64,000 nucleotides of DNA, taken from JAPUME01 sp027294185. Its GTDB lineage: Bacteria; Acidobacteriota; Terriglobia; UBA7540; JAPUME01. The stretch spans positions 2,418,001 through 2,482,000 of the forward strand of contig CAUVWZ020000002.1 in NCBI GenBank assembly GCA_963555835.3, in the 5' to 3' direction. How positions within the stretch are numbered: the stretch's first letter is position 1; the number at the start of each line of letters is the position of its first letter. A model generated the notes under the pieces. That model was not told the origin of the DNA. It was given only the letters and a program-made list of their open reading frames with translations, and ran no database searches. A program made the translations under genes and the position numbers. Shown here piece after piece: positions 8,790-16,670 of this stretch.

Positions 8790-9118
8790 AGAAAAGGACC
8801 GTTCAGAACAACGGGAAAATAACGGAAAAGAAGAAGCGTGGAGGCACTGAAAATCTGAAGCCATCGAAGCCGGGCCAGAGCGGGAACTCCGGTGGTCGAC
8901 CCAAGGAGGACATCGCCTCTGAAATTGCCCGAAGGGTTTTCGAGGAGAACGCAGACGCCATCTACCGGGCGATGCTCAAGGCCCTGTTGAAAGGGGACCC
9001 GGAAGTGTTTGCAGTCCTGGCGGATCGAGCATATGGGAAACTGACGCAGAAGGTTGAGATACCTGGTATTGAGAACTTGCCAGAGGCACTGGCCGAAGCC
9101 CGAGCCAGGGATGGTTGA
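8786..9118 (+). CDS. DUF5681-like protein
   Basis: 110 residues, with the basic signature KPGQSGNSGGRPKED near residue 30 that marks the DUF5681 family of phage and mobile-element proteins. An amphipathic helical part follows (ARRVFEENADAIYRAMLKAL..GDPEVFAVLADRAYGK). Family function is unknown; it is often found just upstream of terminase genes, as here. ATGA overlap with the preceding gene and an 8-base overlap with the following one indicate translational coupling. Confidence 0.75.
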   Translation: MKKRTVQNNGKITEKKKRGGTENLKPSKPGQSGNSGGRPKEDIASEIARRVFEENADAIYRAMLKALLKGDPEVFAVLADRAYGKLTQKVEIPGIENLPEALAEARARDG

Positions 9119-9665
9119 TGACAGTATGGCCCGAAGAAACTCCCGCCATGAAATTTTCGCCCTTGAATATGTCAAGGACCTGAACGGCACAAGGGCGGCG
9201 ATTGCGGTTGGTTACTCGGCTAAAACAGCGGACAGGGCGGCATCTCGATTGTGGAGTAATGTTGAGGTTCGGGCCCTCCTGGCGAAGCTCACCAAGAAGC
9301 ACGCAGACAAGCTCGACCTGAGCGCCGAGAAGGTTCTTTCCGAGCTTTCCAGCATGGGATTTTCCAACATGCTGGACTACATCAAGGCCACCGAAGAGGG
9401 TAGCGCGTACGTCGATCTATCCAACCTCACGCGCGAGCAATCGTCCGCCATTCAGGAAGTCACCGTGGATGCGTACGTGGAGGGCAAGGGCAAACATGCG
9501 CGGAAAGTCAAGAGGACTAAGCTCAAGTTGGTGGATAAAATCCGCAGCCTGGAACTGCTCGGGAAGCATTTGAAGCTGTTCACTGAGAGAATTGAGGTGG
9601 GCGGCATTGAGGGATTGGCTGACATGATTGCCGCAGCGAGGAAGCGAGCGAACGGAAGATCATGA
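9111..9665 (+). CDS. terS: Phage terminase small subunit
   Basis: DNA-recognition subunit of a packaging terminase (Terminase_2/XtmA type). It contains RHEIFALEYVKDLNGTRAAI, then AVGYSAKTADRAASRLWSNVEV (the helix-turn-helix region), VRALLAKLTKKHADKLDLSAE and the C-terminal KIRSLELLGKHLKLFTERIEV: the usual order for the family and a usual length (184 residues). ATG 9111 overlaps the preceding gene; ATG 9126 is an alternative. The stop overlaps an ATG at 9662, where a large subunit would normally begin, but no large subunit follows. In satellites, a lone TerS redirects a helper phage's packaging; whether that happens here is inference. Confidence 0.85.
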   Translation: MVDDSMARRNSRHEIFALEYVKDLNGTRAAIAVGYSAKTADRAASRLWSNVEVRALLAKLTKKHADKLDLSAEKVLSELSSMGFSNMLDYIKATEEGSAYVDLSNLTREQSSAIQEVTVDAYVEGKGKHARKVKRTKLKLVDKIRSLELLGKHLKLFTERIEVGGIEGLADMIAAARKRANGRS

Positions 9666-9853
9666 CGAGCACAGAAGCAGGGCGCTCCCGACAAAAACGG
9701 CGAATAGGACGTTTTCCAGCATGGTTCATTCGTCCTTCTCTTGTTGGATGGCGATTTTTTGGACGATGGAATATCTTCTCTGCCTCCCATCATCATCCAA
9801 GATGTAGGCTTTGCGGCCCTCGGGCGCGATTTCCGTTTTTCCATGCAAGGTAA
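9662..9853 (+). pseudogene. Probable remnant of the gene that followed terS
   Basis: An ATG in ATGA overlap with terS opens a 63-codon frame whose first 20 or so residues (MTSTEAGRSRQKRRIGRFPA) could be the start of a lost large terminase subunit. From about 9726 it reads antisense to the secreted-protein gene, so the original gene was probably cut between 9700 and 9730. I see no terminase ATPase motif. Confidence 0.4.
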
Positions 9854-10514
9854 GGTTCGGACCTCTACCGCGAATGAAGAGAACGTAAATGATCTTTTCG
9901 GTCTTGAACCAGTAATACGTATAGGTGGTTGTCCCGCTACGAATAACGCCAGATTCGCGCGAACTATAGATGCCGAGCCTGCTTGATTCATAGGAGCCAC
10001 CCGCCCGCGATTCAAAGGCGTAATTGTCACCATCTTTTGTAGTGATTTTATAGAACGTAGCCTCTTGCCATTTAAGGTCTTTGGCGATCGAAAGAGCAAC
10101 GGGGGTCGTGTATGGCACTCCAGCAAATCTTTTACGGAGGCGCTTTACCAACTTTACAGGAGAGTTTGATAGTAATGCCTTAGCTGGCCCTCCGTAATCG
10201 GACCACAAGAGGTCTTCATTACTTAGGTCCACAATTCGTATTTGATAGGAATGTGATTTGCCGGGTTGGTTGGAGAGAAGGATCGCAATATCGGCCTGTT
10301 CTTCGTCTTCGACTAGGTGAAACCGGTTCCATTTTTTCAGTCTGCCGTAGAACTTTCCGTAAGCTTTGGGCCAGGTGCGGTCGTTGATGACGACGGCAGT
10401 CTTTGCGCTGGTGAGCCTCGGGGGTAGCGTGGCTTGTTGCGCTACCAACGCTGACGGTTGAGTCACCACAAGGATAGCGACAAGGAGCAGGATCGTGTTG
10501 AGATATTTTCTCAT
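9726..10514 (-). CDS. Exported protein of unknown function
   Basis: 262 residues from the ATG at 10514 (MRKYLNTILLLVAILVVTQP), which gives a signal peptide cleaved near VAQQ; an earlier in-frame start adds only six residues. The mature part begins with an alpha/beta segment (TAVVINDRTWPKAYGKFYGRL..ADIAILLS), followed by charged stretches and a YESSRLGIYSSRESGVIRSG region. I do not recognise the family. It faces the terminase gene on the opposite strand and has lower GC than the neighbours, so it looks like cargo placed beside the truncated phage module. Confidence 0.65.
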   Translation of the reverse strand: MRKYLNTILLLVAILVVTQPSALVAQQATLPPRLTSAKTAVVINDRTWPKAYGKFYGRLKKWNRFHLVEDEEQADIAILLSNQPGKSHSYQIRIVDLSNEDLLWSDYGGPAKALLSNSPVKLVKRLRKRFAGVPYTTPVALSIAKDLKWQEATFYKITTKDGDNYAFESRAGGSYESSRLGIYSSRESGVIRSGTTTYTYYWFKTEKIIYVLFIRGRGPNLTLHGKTEIAPEGRKAYILDDDGRQRRYSIVQKIAIQQEKDE

Positions 10515-10532
10515 GGCGGTGTAGTGCCCCAA

Positions 10533-10971
10533 ATTCTATTCCCCGCCAGGGGGAGAGTCAAGAATGAACGGCAATCCTCTCGGGCCCGGCAGTTTGCGAA
10601 GTTCCAGGTTTCGCAAGAGCGAGGGCTTCGGGGACGGACGCCACGCATCCCTACAGGGCGGGAGCGGAGACTTCCTAACACACTCCTTGAAGAGGTTCGC
10701 AGAGGGCAGCCACGGCGATGAAAGGTAGGAAAATGTCGGAAAAACGGGGGGGTACAGCCTAAAGGTAAACTGAAAAACTGAAAACAGGGCCTCGCTTCGG
10801 CGGGGCCTTTTGCTTTTTGGGGTGAGATTGAAAAGATTGAATTTATAGGATGTTTTTCAAAAGCGGGCCCCTGCCCATTACTCAGCTTACTCGGCTCCCT
10901 AGACTAGGCCCTGACTCTCCACTGACGAAATGTGAATTGAAAACTGGAACCTTAGTCAGTAGACTCCAGCC
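10533..10971. other. Non-coding stretch
   Basis: About 440 bases without a convincing gene on either strand. It contains the terminator-like hairpin at 10788-10818 and an AT-rich stretch just before the NYN gene. Confidence 0.55.
10788..10818 (+). terminator. Rho-independent terminator-like hairpin
   Basis: GGCCTCGC, TTCG tetraloop, GCGGGGCC, then TTTTGCTTTTT: an 8-bp stem with one G-T pair and a U-rich tail on the plus strand. No plus-strand gene now ends just before it, so it may be left over from a deleted gene. Confidence 0.75.
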
Positions 10972-11514
10972 ATGAACCATATGACGTTTGTCGACGGGGA
11001 AAATCTCACGTTTCGCGGCCTTAAGGTGGCTGAAAAAGCAGGGGTAAGGCTAAAAGAGGGCGATTATTATAAAAAGGACTGCTTCATTTGGATTCCGTCG
11101 TTTTCAGCATTGCACTGGCCAGAAAGTAGGCCGGTTAGGTCCTACTATTATACGAGCCTGATAGGGGACTCAGACGCCATCAGAGAGACAGAGGAACAGC
11201 TTTGGAAACTGAAGTTCAGTCATCAAGTATTTAAGAAAATCCGACAGGAAGAGAAGGCCAAGGGCGTTGATATCGCCCTAACAAAGGACATGCTTGTCCA
11301 GGCTTTCCTCAACAACTATTCCCACGCTTACTTGTTCGCGGGAGATGGCGATTATGTTCCTCTGGTCGAAGAAGTAAAGCGACTGGGTAAGAGGGTCATC
11401 ATTTGTTTCTTTAGGAATGAGGGTTTGAGCCCTGAACTCCGTCTCGCGTCAGACGAGTTCATGGACATTACGGATCATTTTGTTCAGCAGTGGATCGGGT
11501 TCCTGCAAAGTTGA
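10972..11514 (+). CDS. NYN-domain (PIN-like) protein, LabA/DUF88 type
   Basis: 180-residue single-domain protein of the NYN superfamily, predicted metal-dependent RNases. Conserved acidic positions are visible: TFVDGENL near residue 6, KGVDIALTKDM near residue 100, and AGDGDYVPLVEEVKRLGKRV near 120, the typical order. No other domain. Low-GC, lysine-rich composition compared with the flanking host genes fits horizontal cargo. Known of the family: RNA cleavage in bacterial maturation, toxin and defence settings. A defence or anti-helper role in this element is only inference. Confidence 0.8.
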   Translation: MNHMTFVDGENLTFRGLKVAEKAGVRLKEGDYYKKDCFIWIPSFSALHWPESRPVRSYYYTSLIGDSDAIRETEEQLWKLKFSHQVFKKIRQEEKAKGVDIALTKDMLVQAFLNNYSHAYLFAGDGDYVPLVEEVKRLGKRVIICFFRNEGLSPELRLASDEFMDITDHFVQQWIGFLQS

Positions 11515-11814
11515 CATTTTTTGTCAGTCTGAGTGGTGAAATCACTCTAACGTTTTAGCCCACCAAGCCCGCTTTCGCCGCTGCAAACGCTTTCGGTTGT
11601 AACTTCGTGAGGCCGCCCAAAAACATCCGTTTCTGGGCCACCTGATTCCCGGACTTCCGGGTGAATGGATTCAGGAAGTTAGGGAGGGCCTTGCAGGAGG
11701 GTTTTTGGGCCAGGGTCTCACTCTGGAAAGTTCATCCGCCGCAGGAGGTCCTGGCAGCGGGGGCAACTCCTGTGTGCTTCGGGGGCAAGGACAGCGAGAC
11801 TTCGATGGCCGCTG
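11515..11814. other. Non-coding stretch
   Basis: 300 bases with no supportable gene. It contains copy 1 of a 28-bp repeat at 11733-11760 and a small CCCGG/CCGGG hairpin near 11650. Confidence 0.5.
11733..11760. repeat. 28-bp dispersed repeat, copy 1
   Basis: Begins CATCCGCCGCAGGAGGTC; 26 of 28 positions match 12465-12492. On the minus strand both copies read QDLLRRM, so they may be remnants of the 3' end of one gene family. Confidence 0.7.
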
Positions 11815-12159
11815 CTAAGCAACTTGTGTGCCTCGCCCTGAAAAGAATTTATCAATAGCGTCCCTTTCCATCTCCGAAAGGCCGCTAAAGGTGATGCCCG
11901 TTCCCTTGTTGTGGATTGTGTAGATGATTCGGCCCGAAGTCCGAAAAAAGGGCAGCCCCTCATCAAGCTGAAAGGTTATATCCACGTTTGGGTCGGTGAA
12001 AAGGACGATGGATGAAAACACTAGACAGCCACCGCGACTTATTTGGATTATGTCTATCTGAAATTCACCTTTGTCTGTGGTCAGCGTACCAGGAATATTC
12101 GTCTTATAGCGAGGGTGCTGCCGTTTCCCACGTTGTTCTGCTGGCCCATGATCCGCCAT
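11815..12159 (-). CDS. PilZ-domain protein
   Basis: 114 residues from ATG 12159 (MADHGPAEQRGKRQHPRYKT), chosen because AAAGAGG lies 8 bases upstream; the open frame extends further without family resemblance. The c-di-GMP-binding signature is visible: RGKRQHPRYKTNIPG (the RxxxR element) near residue 10, then QISRGGCLVFSS (a variant of D/NxSxxG) near 45, and the closing strand GTGITFSGLS near 92. Stand-alone PilZ proteins transmit c-di-GMP signals. Possible cargo of the element; no operon partner. Confidence 0.82.
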   Translation of the reverse strand: MADHGPAEQRGKRQHPRYKTNIPGTLTTDKGEFQIDIIQISRGGCLVFSSIVLFTDPNVDITFQLDEGLPFFRTSGRIIYTIHNKGTGITFSGLSEMERDAIDKFFSGRGTQVA

Positions 12160-12808
12160 CTTGATGCCTCTTTGCTGACCGGGATTGCGAGTCAAGACGT
12201 TGGGCAAATTGTGCCGCCGGGCTGGTGGGAAGTCAAGCTCGACCTCGTAATGAAGGGTTAGGGGGTCGGTCCCAGGCTGCGGAACGTTTTCAACAGATTT
12301 GTTCAAAACCTTGTGGATAAGCTGCCTCCTGAGAACACGAAGGCGAGCCTTCGTAAGGGGATTTACCTCTTTGCACCAAGGTAAGGCAATCCGATTTGGC
12401 TCGGAAGGGGCGGTGCCAAGCTGGGGGGCAGGATTTGAGCAGCTTGTTCTCACAGCGCAAATCCCATCCGCCGCAGGAGGTCTTGGAAGCGGTTATTTAG
12501 GTGGATTCTCTTGGGCGTGCTTGGCGCGGAGGCCAAGTAACGGGAGTGCCAGAGCCCGGCCAAATCTCACAGGCGAATCTTTCCCAATCGGAAGATTGGG
12601 AAAAAACGGGAAACCTCGCAAGATCACGAGGGCCTCTTTTCCACTTAAACACAAGAACCTGACAAACAAAGAACCCAATCTCGTATGTAAACACATAAAA
12701 CTCGAAACTACCGATGTCTTTCGGATGAGCTTTCGCATAGTTGGTTTGAACGGTTCCAGAGGCAGCGTAGGAGCTACCCCCGCACCATTGCCCCCAACAA
12801 CCGCAGCG
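12160..12808. other. Non-coding stretch with a strong hairpin
   Basis: About 650 bases without a supportable gene. It holds copy 2 of the 28-bp repeat (12465-12492) and a perfect 10-bp hairpin at 12580-12603 (TTTCCCAATC, loop GGAA, GATTGGGAAA). Confidence 0.5.
12465..12492. repeat. 28-bp dispersed repeat, copy 2
   Basis: Same orientation as copy 1 at 11733-11760, with two mismatches; the two copies flank the PilZ gene. Confidence 0.7.
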
Positions 12809-14314
12809 TCAGATCGGAGTGCAGACCGACTTCACTTCGGTGTACGCCTCGAGCACTTCATGTCCCATCTCGCGCCCCCATCCGGATTGTTTATATCCGC
12901 CGAAAGGCAGCGCCGCATCAAAGATGTTGTAGCAGTTGATCCAAACAGTGCCCGCACGGAGTTGAGAAGCAATGCGGTGTGCCTTTTGAATATCGCGGGT
13001 CCATATGCCTGCCGCTAATCCGTAGATCGTGTCGTTTGCTTGCGCAATGAGTTCATTTGTGTCGCTAAACGGAATGGCAGTTACTACCGGGCCGAAGATT
13101 TCCTCTTGAACTACCTTCATTCTTTCGTTGGTATTCACCAACACTGTCGGCTCTACAAAATATCCCTTGTCGCCGAGCCTGCTGCCTCCAACGACTGCCT
13201 TGGCTCCTTCTGAAAATCCGGATGCCAGGTAACCGCAGACCCGATTCAATTGTTCCTCGGAAACCAGGGGGCCCATATCGGTGGAGGGCTCCAAACCAGG
13301 GCCGACATGGATTTTTTGGGCTTGTTCGGCGATGCCTTCCACCACCTTGTCAAACGATCCCTTCTCGATGTACAGCCGGGACCCGGCAGAGCAGCACTGA
13401 CCGTGGTTGAAAAATATTGCGCTCGCCGCGCCAGGAATCGCGGTTTGCATATCAGCATCGTGTAACACAATGTTCGGCGATTTGCCGCCAAGTTCCAGAG
13501 AGACCTTCTTGAGGTTTCCGGTGGCCCCTTGCACGATCAGCTTTCCTACATCGGTGGATCCAGTGAACGCAACTTTATCCACTTTCGGATGAGCGGCTAG
13601 CGGTGCGCCAGCCGTTTCTCCGTATCCGGGAACGATATTGACAACTCCGTCAGGGAATCCTGTTTCCTGAATCAGTTCGCCGAGTCGAATAGCGGTGAGA
13701 GGCGTCTGCTCGGCCGGCTTCAAGACCACCGTGCAGCCAGCCGCCAGCGCCGGGCCAAGCTTCCAGGTGGCCATCAGGAGTGGGAAATTCCATGGGATGA
13801 TCTGTCCAACAACCCCCACCGGCTCGCGTAGGGTATATGCGAGGTATTTCACGCCGGGGGTGTAGGGGACCGAAAGGGGAATCGTATTTCCTTCGATCTT
13901 CGTCGCCCACCCGGCCATATAGCGAAATAGGTCGACCGCAAGTGGAACGTCGGCGGCGCGGGCAACTGTGAGCGGCTTGCCATTGTCCAGAGACTCGAGT
14001 TGAGCGAACTCTTCCAGATTCTTTTCTAGGAGATCAGCGAGCTTCCAAATGAGACAGCCGCGCTCCGAGGCAGTGAGCCTTGACCACGGCCCGGTGTCAA
14101 ATGCAGCCCGGGCCGAGTTAACTGCGCGATCGATATCCTCTCGGTCTCCCTCGGCAACCTGGGAAAGAACTTCTCCGTTCGCCGGATTATAGGTTGCAAA
14201 TGTCTTTCCGGACGCAGATTGCACCCACTTTCCATTGATGAGCATCTTTTGAGTTTTTGAAACAAAGCGGGTTACTTTGTCATCCAACTTATGGGTTTGC
14301 GTAGCAGTGGCCAT
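12809..14314 (-). CDS. NAD(P)-dependent aldehyde dehydrogenase
   Basis: 501-residue full-length enzyme of the ALDH superfamily, oxidising aldehydes to carboxylic acids in the cytoplasm. Visible motifs: VGQIIPWNFPLLMATWK near residue 165, the NAD-binding FTGSTDVGK near 245, catalytic Glu in SLELGGKSPNIV near 273, and catalytic Cys in NHGQCCSAGSRL near 306. EIFGPVV and the C-terminal LPFGGYKQSGWGRE are also present. It most resembles the ALDH1/2, betaine-aldehyde and phenylacetaldehyde group. No inactivating change seen. It is surrounded by transposon scars rather than pathway partners and may be chromosomal DNA carried as cargo. Confidence 0.92.
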   Translation of the reverse strand: MATATQTHKLDDKVTRFVSKTQKMLINGKWVQSASGKTFATYNPANGEVLSQVAEGDREDIDRAVNSARAAFDTGPWSRLTASERGCLIWKLADLLEKNLEEFAQLESLDNGKPLTVARAADVPLAVDLFRYMAGWATKIEGNTIPLSVPYTPGVKYLAYTLREPVGVVGQIIPWNFPLLMATWKLGPALAAGCTVVLKPAEQTPLTAIRLGELIQETGFPDGVVNIVPGYGETAGAPLAAHPKVDKVAFTGSTDVGKLIVQGATGNLKKVSLELGGKSPNIVLHDADMQTAIPGAASAIFFNHGQCCSAGSRLYIEKGSFDKVVEGIAEQAQKIHVGPGLEPSTDMGPLVSEEQLNRVCGYLASGFSEGAKAVVGGSRLGDKGYFVEPTVLVNTNERMKVVQEEIFGPVVTAIPFSDTNELIAQANDTIYGLAAGIWTRDIQKAHRIASQLRAGTVWINCYNIFDAALPFGGYKQSGWGREMGHEVLEAYTEVKSVCTPI

Positions 14315-14693
14315 CGCCTTTCCTCCTTTATGACCCTTCGTTTCGGATTTGCCGCGGTAGATTTATCAGTTGTTCGCGCGTGGCACATACATCGCGCGTC
14401 TTGCGATGTGTGCGAATTCGAAACCGCTGTCACCACGAAGTTACGTCCACCCCTGTATACACCTCCGGAGGGAGGAAGGCAAATGGGAAGAGCAGGAGTC
14501 AGGACTCAGGAGCAAAATGCGCGAGATCCCCCTCGACCCTCGGCTGAACGGAGCTAGCAGAATCACCAAGTAGGGCGCCCAAACCGGCGCCCAGAACAGC
14601 ATGAGTACCAAGATAACGGGGGTTTGCGTGACAAGCCCCACCAGGCGAAAGTGTCCCAGGAAACATTGGAGGTGAGCGACGGTGCGGTTCATT
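14315..14693. other. Non-coding stretch including the probable end of an IS256-type element
   Basis: No supportable gene. AAAGTGTCCC at 14648-14657 (GGGACACTTT on the transposase strand), about 40 bases past the transposase stop, resembles the terminal bases of IS256-family inverted repeats. A short minus-strand hydrophobic frame (14441-14692) overlaps this end and is not supported. Confidence 0.4.
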
Positions 14694-15242
14694 CTACGCG
14701 ACCTCCTGTTGAACCAACACTCCCATCTGATCTAAGGCCGCTTTTAGCATCCACAGGTCCCTGTACCCCATGATCTTCCGAAAATTCTGCTCGGTCATGA
14801 GCAGGGCTGCGGCGGCCCAGCGCAGCACCATTTTCCCGTCTCGCCAGCGGCAGATGCGACGCGTCCGCAGACGCACGCCGCTATGCGGGCTTTCGATCAC
14901 GTTGGTCGAGACCAGGCAGCGCGAGAGGCTCGGCGACAAGCCCAGACGGTTGACCGTGAACATCTCCGCCAGGCCTTCCCGCAAGCTCGCGGCGGCGCTG
15001 GGATACTCCCGCTCCAGCCATTCGGACTGCTTCTCCAGCCGCGCCATGCCTTCGCGAGCGGGCAGCCGAAAGGCCGAGCGCATCGCCGCCTTGGTCTGGT
15101 CTTTCAGGTGCTCCGGCAAGTAGCCCATCACGTTCTCTATCTTGTGGCGGCGGCACCGCTGTACCGGGTTCTCCCCTCCGAAGACGGCGTCAATCGCCGC
15201 CCGTAGGGCCTTCGATCCGTCGATCACAAACAAGTATCGCCG
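14694..15242 (-). pseudogene. IS256-family transposase, 3' fragment
   Basis: C-terminal half of a Mutator/IS256 DDE transposase: LFVIDGSKALRAAIDAVFG (second catalytic Asp region), NPVQRCRRHKIENVMGYLPE, then STNVIESPHSGVRLRTRRICRW with the catalytic Glu. About 180 of roughly 400 residues remain. The reading frame (RRYLFVIDG) begins near 15242, where it meets the first codons of an FHA-domain gene read in another frame. Not functional. Confidence 0.85.
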
Positions 15243-15349
15243 CCCCGCCCGATGAGAAAAGGGGAGCGGGTTACCTGCACGACGCTTCGGCCGCCGTCGG
15301 GCTCGACGACTTCAAACACAGCTTCGCGAATGACTTTGCTGTCCGGCAT
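15224..15349 (-). pseudogene. 5' remnant of an FHA-domain protein gene
   Basis: The ATG at 15349 opens MPDSKVIREAVFEVVEPDGG and later reads RSPFLIGRGGDT, the start of a forkhead-associated (phosphopeptide-binding) domain with its hallmark GR. The frame then stops at 15224-15226 because from about 15242 the DNA belongs to the IS256 transposase. Only about 36 native codons survive. Confidence 0.6.
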
Positions 15350-15452
15350 GATTTTCAGGAGTTTCGGGGGTTCAAATCATACCACGCTGCGCAAACGGGT
15401 GGGAGCCTGCGTTTTAACCGGAATTAGTTTTTTGACCCTCCGGCACTCGTGA

Positions 15453-15521
15453 CTATACACCCATCCCCTCCGCACCTAGCTTCCCCGTCACGCGATAGTG
15501 CGAAATGGTCTTGCCAATCAT
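15453..15521 (-). pseudogene. 5' remnant of a Ser/Thr protein kinase gene (copy B)
   Basis: The frame from ATG 15521 reads MIGKTISHYRVTGKLGAEGM and stops two codons later. MIGK.I.HYRV..KLG.GGMG is the characteristic N-terminus (glycine loop) of acidobacterial PknB-type kinases. Everything beyond the first 20 or so residues is missing. Confidence 0.6.
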
Positions 15522-15568
15522 GGTGTCAGTTCTGCCCGGCGGAGGCGACGCGGCGCCGGGCGCGATCA

Positions 15569-16618
15569 TCACTCAAGGTGCCGGTGGAGGAAATCCGCCG
15601 CGCCACGGACCATGCGCGGGAGAAAAAAGAGGGAGGAATAGTGCGCTGAGGGAACCCAGCGGAGCGTGGGCCGGCCCAGCGCCTCCCAAAGCTCCAGAGT
15701 GAATTCGGGCCGTACGACCTCATCGAACTTGGCGCCGAACAAAAGCAGGTTCTTTACCCGATTGTGCCGGGCAAGGAGCGTAGGGTTCGTCATGGACCAG
15801 ATGCGCTCGAGCTCCGGGAGCTCGATACCCGCCCGCCGGATGTCCGCCCTTACGTGCCGGGTCAAGCGCCCATGCCACGTAATGCCCGCGCTGTTGCCGC
15901 CGCTGAGCATCGAAACGCCCACTCGAAATGGTTCCACCGCCATGGCCAGATGGGCGATGATCCCTCCCAAACTGAGGCCCAGCAATCCGACCTGCGGGGA
16001 GTACTGCTTCAGCCACGGCAGGATGGCGCGGACTTCCGCCACCGCCTGCTGGAAGGATTCGGCCGTCCGCACCACGTCGCCGGAGATCATGTACTCACCG
16101 CTCCACCCTCCGCCCGGCGCGCGGCGAAGATGGTAGGGAAGAACTAGGAAAAGGCTTTCAATACCCTCCCGCGCCAAGCGCCCACCAACGACGCGGAGCT
16201 CCGTATCGAGCTTCTTGCGGCCCCACCCATGGAGAATCACATAAGCTGGCCGGCCGGCGCCCATGCCGGTTCCGAGCCGGACGTGGTATCCGTAGCACGT
16301 ATTATTTTCGCGCCAGCGCGTGGGCAGAGGGCTGGGAAAAGCAATCTCATGGAGGGTCCCGGGACCACACCGCCCGACCTTGCGGACTCGAACGTCCCGC
16401 GCGGGCTCCGGCTTCGAGTAGAAAAGCTCCGGGCAGTCCAAGAAACGGTCGGAGATGATATGGCTCATCTCACGCGTATACGGGGCATGAGGAACGGTCG
16501 GCTTCTTGCCGTTCAGCAGCATCTTCCCGCGGTCCACACCCCGCATCAGCGGCCGAAGAAGGAAATCGGCGGACGAGGAGGGGACGTGATGGCTGCCTGT
16601 TCTACACTGTTTTGACAC
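15569..16618 (-). CDS. Alpha/beta-hydrolase fold protein
   Basis: Up to 349 residues. Hydrolase features: oxyanion region YVILHGWGRKKLDTELR, nucleophile elbow LLGLSLGGIIAH (GLSLGG), an acid candidate in FGAKFDEVV, and the catalytic His candidate in VPSAHYSSLFF near the C-terminus. It resembles esterase-like Abhydrolase families; substrate unknown. The first 50 residues look unlike the fold, so the true start may be the ATG at 16546 or the one at 16468 (MSHIISDRFLDCPELFY). It lies downstream of the aldolase on the same strand, 52 bases apart, so co-transcription is possible. Confidence 0.75.
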   Translation of the reverse strand: MSKQCRTGSHHVPSSSADFLLRPLMRGVDRGKMLLNGKKPTVPHAPYTREMSHIISDRFLDCPELFYSKPEPARDVRVRKVGRCGPGTLHEIAFPSPLPTRWRENNTCYGYHVRLGTGMGAGRPAYVILHGWGRKKLDTELRVVGGRLAREGIESLFLVLPYHLRRAPGGGWSGEYMISGDVVRTAESFQQAVAEVRAILPWLKQYSPQVGLLGLSLGGIIAHLAMAVEPFRVGVSMLSGGNSAGITWHGRLTRHVRADIRRAGIELPELERIWSMTNPTLLARHNRVKNLLLFGAKFDEVVRPEFTLELWEALGRPTLRWVPSAHYSSLFFLPRMVRGAADFLHRHLE

Positions 16619-16670
16619 GGCGGGTGGTATCGTAGCAGAAGGTGGACCTCCATCTTTAGTAATTTATTGA

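Noticed and set aside
12299..13018. 239-codon plus-strand frame
   Set aside because: Covers the repeat, the hairpin and the antisense of the aldehyde dehydrogenase; no recognisable domain.
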